NCBI GenBank assembly: GCA_031119475.1
Contig: JAVHXV010000002.1
Coordinates: 62,001-126,000, forward strand
Reading direction: 5' to 3'
DNA: 64,000 nucleotides
Source of the DNA: Pedobacter sp.
GTDB taxonomy: Bacteria; Bacteroidota; Bacteroidia; Sphingobacteriales; Sphingobacteriaceae
Shown piece by piece: positions 63,349 through 64,000 of the stretch (position 1 is the first letter of the stretch; every line of letters begins with the position of its first letter). The notes beneath the pieces are model-generated. The model was given only the letters and a program-made list of their open reading frames with translations. It did not search any database and had not been told where the DNA came from. Position numbers and translations under genes: made by a program.

Positions 63349-63864
63349 CTACTCGGCATCAAACCATCCTGCATACATGATGTAATTATCTGGCAACCTG
63401 TTCAATAGTGCTCTTTGTTCTTCGGTAATGGGCTTTATTTTTTTCACTGGTGTACCGGCATAGATATAGCCACTTTCACAGATCATATTTTCTAGTACAA
63501 CAGATCCCGCGGCGATGATGCAATATTCGTTGACCACTGCATGGTCCATTACGATTGCTCCCATTCCGATCAAAACATTGTCTTTTACTTCACATCCGTG
63601 GACAATGGCATTATGGCCAACAGAAACTCGATTTCCAATATGCGTGGCAGCCTTTTGATAAGTAGCGTGGATCACAGCTCCATCCTGGATATTGGTTTCA
63701 TTTCCGATGGTGATTGAATTTACGTCTCCCCTGATCACTGCATTGAACCAGATGGAACAATGATTTCCCATCATCACATCGCCAACAAGCGTAGCATTTG
63801 GAGCAATGTAACAATCTTCTCCCCACTTAGGAAGCACATCTTTAACTGGTAGGATAACTGGCAT
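63349..63864 (-). CDS. Gamma-class carbonic anhydrase-like protein
   Basis: The 171-residue protein is a left-handed beta-helix of hexapeptide repeats (about 10-145). Histidines that bind zinc in gamma carbonic anhydrases lie in GAVIHATY and VGHNAIVHG, and GIGMGA-type repeats follow (LIGMGAIVMD). Such proteins may be true carbonic anhydrases or YrdA-like relatives. It is six bases downstream of nadB, so the two probably share a transcript. The next gene on the plus side converges on it. Confidence 0.9.
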   Translation of the reverse strand: MPVILPVKDVLPKWGEDCYIAPNATLVGDVMMGNHCSIWFNAVIRGDVNSITIGNETNIQDGAVIHATYQKAATHIGNRVSVGHNAIVHGCEVKDNVLIGMGAIVMDHAVVNEYCIIAAGSVVLENMICESGYIYAGTPVKKIKPITEEQRALLNRLPDNYIMYAGWFDAE

Positions 63865-63870
63865 GGTTAA

Positions 63871-64000
63871 TTAGATAATTGTGTCCACTAATTGATTGGC
63901 ATGGTCGGGGTAATCGGTAGTGTAATGCAATCCCCTACTTTCTTTTCTGGCCTTGGCCGATTTAATGACCATATAAGCTACTTGGATAATATTTCTCAAT
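63871..64000 (-). CDS. nadB: L-aspartate oxidase, C-terminal end
   Basis: Only the last 43 residues are in the window and the gene continues past the right edge. They read [19 protein letters not shown], then [20 protein letters not shown]. The helical C-terminal domain with [17 protein letters not shown] is diagnostic of NadB, which oxidises aspartate to iminoaspartate for NAD synthesis. The stop is six bases before the gamma carbonic anhydrase start. Confidence 0.85.
   Translation of the reverse strand, partial: LRNIIQVAYMVIKSAKARKESRGLHYTTDYPDHANQLVDTII

Overview
The window looks like the chromosome of a Bacteroidota bacterium of the family Sphingobacteriaceae, most likely Pedobacter or a close relative. 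The evidence is the gene content and style: TAnnTTTG-type -7 promoter boxes, an LpxC-FabZ fusion, PorX, HYC_CC_PP and DUF3347 copper proteins, GIN-domain and SbsA-like lipoproteins, and many short secreted proteins with MKK-type signal peptides. The genus assignment is an inference. No rRNA, tRNA, phage, insertion sequence or CRISPR array was seen.

Layout. 1-618 holds the start of a secreted GH9 glycosidase. 905-5453 is a TetR-controlled tripartite efflux operon (TolC, EmrA, EmrB). 5706-8291 is PEP carboxylase. 8474-9707 is a peroxide defence operon (peroxiredoxin, thioredoxin, small DUF6952-like protein). 9942-17130 is a run of secreted hydrolases and related proteins: an S9 peptidase, an active-looking M14 carboxypeptidase, a degenerate M14 paralogue and a degenerate FAD-type protein. 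17220-19162 carries an aldehyde dehydrogenase and a DinB/YfiT-like protein. 19159-23762 is rich in metal-binding domains and looks like a copper-response region, including an AraC-type regulator with an HMA-like N-terminus. 23868-28390 is housekeeping and catabolism: cyclophilin, exonuclease III, hutI-hutG, a 52-residue protein and a 5-formyl-THF cyclo-ligase. 28684-34702 is a conserved Bacteroidota block: efp, an ABC ATPase, lpxA, lpxC/fabZ, lpxD and an HD phosphohydrolase. 35116-39463 is porX, tsaE, alanine dehydrogenase and a VanX-like dipeptidase. 39522-45700 holds an operon with MFS, phosphatase, AONS-like and GH18 genes, then an esterase and PBP4. 45752-50290 has a PDZ aspartyl protease, a NAGPA-like protein, a lipoprotein, a cold-shock protein and GDPD. 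50419-54174 is a giant DUF4175 protein plus ybeY. 54267-56430 is a PepSY membrane protein plus ApbE-DUF2271. 56740-59676 has a GIN-domain protein, an ABC-F protein and a small membrane protein. 59727-64000 has mnmG, an SbsA-like lipoprotein, a gamma carbonic anhydrase and the end of nadB.

A perfect parS sequence with a near-copy 35 bp away lies just before mnmG, so this end of the window is probably close to the replication origin.

The strongest unexplained signals are non-coding. A 13-bp palindrome ACTTTGWCAAAGT occurs as same-orientation pairs at four intergenic loci. An 84-bp palindromic unit is tandemly repeated immediately before porX. Several other intergenic gaps hold imperfect long inverted repeats or octamer arrays. 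Regulatory candidates include a 30-bp operator palindrome over the efflux promoter, three dyads before the peroxide operon, and 21-bp spaced direct repeats of LytTR type before the GIN-domain gene.
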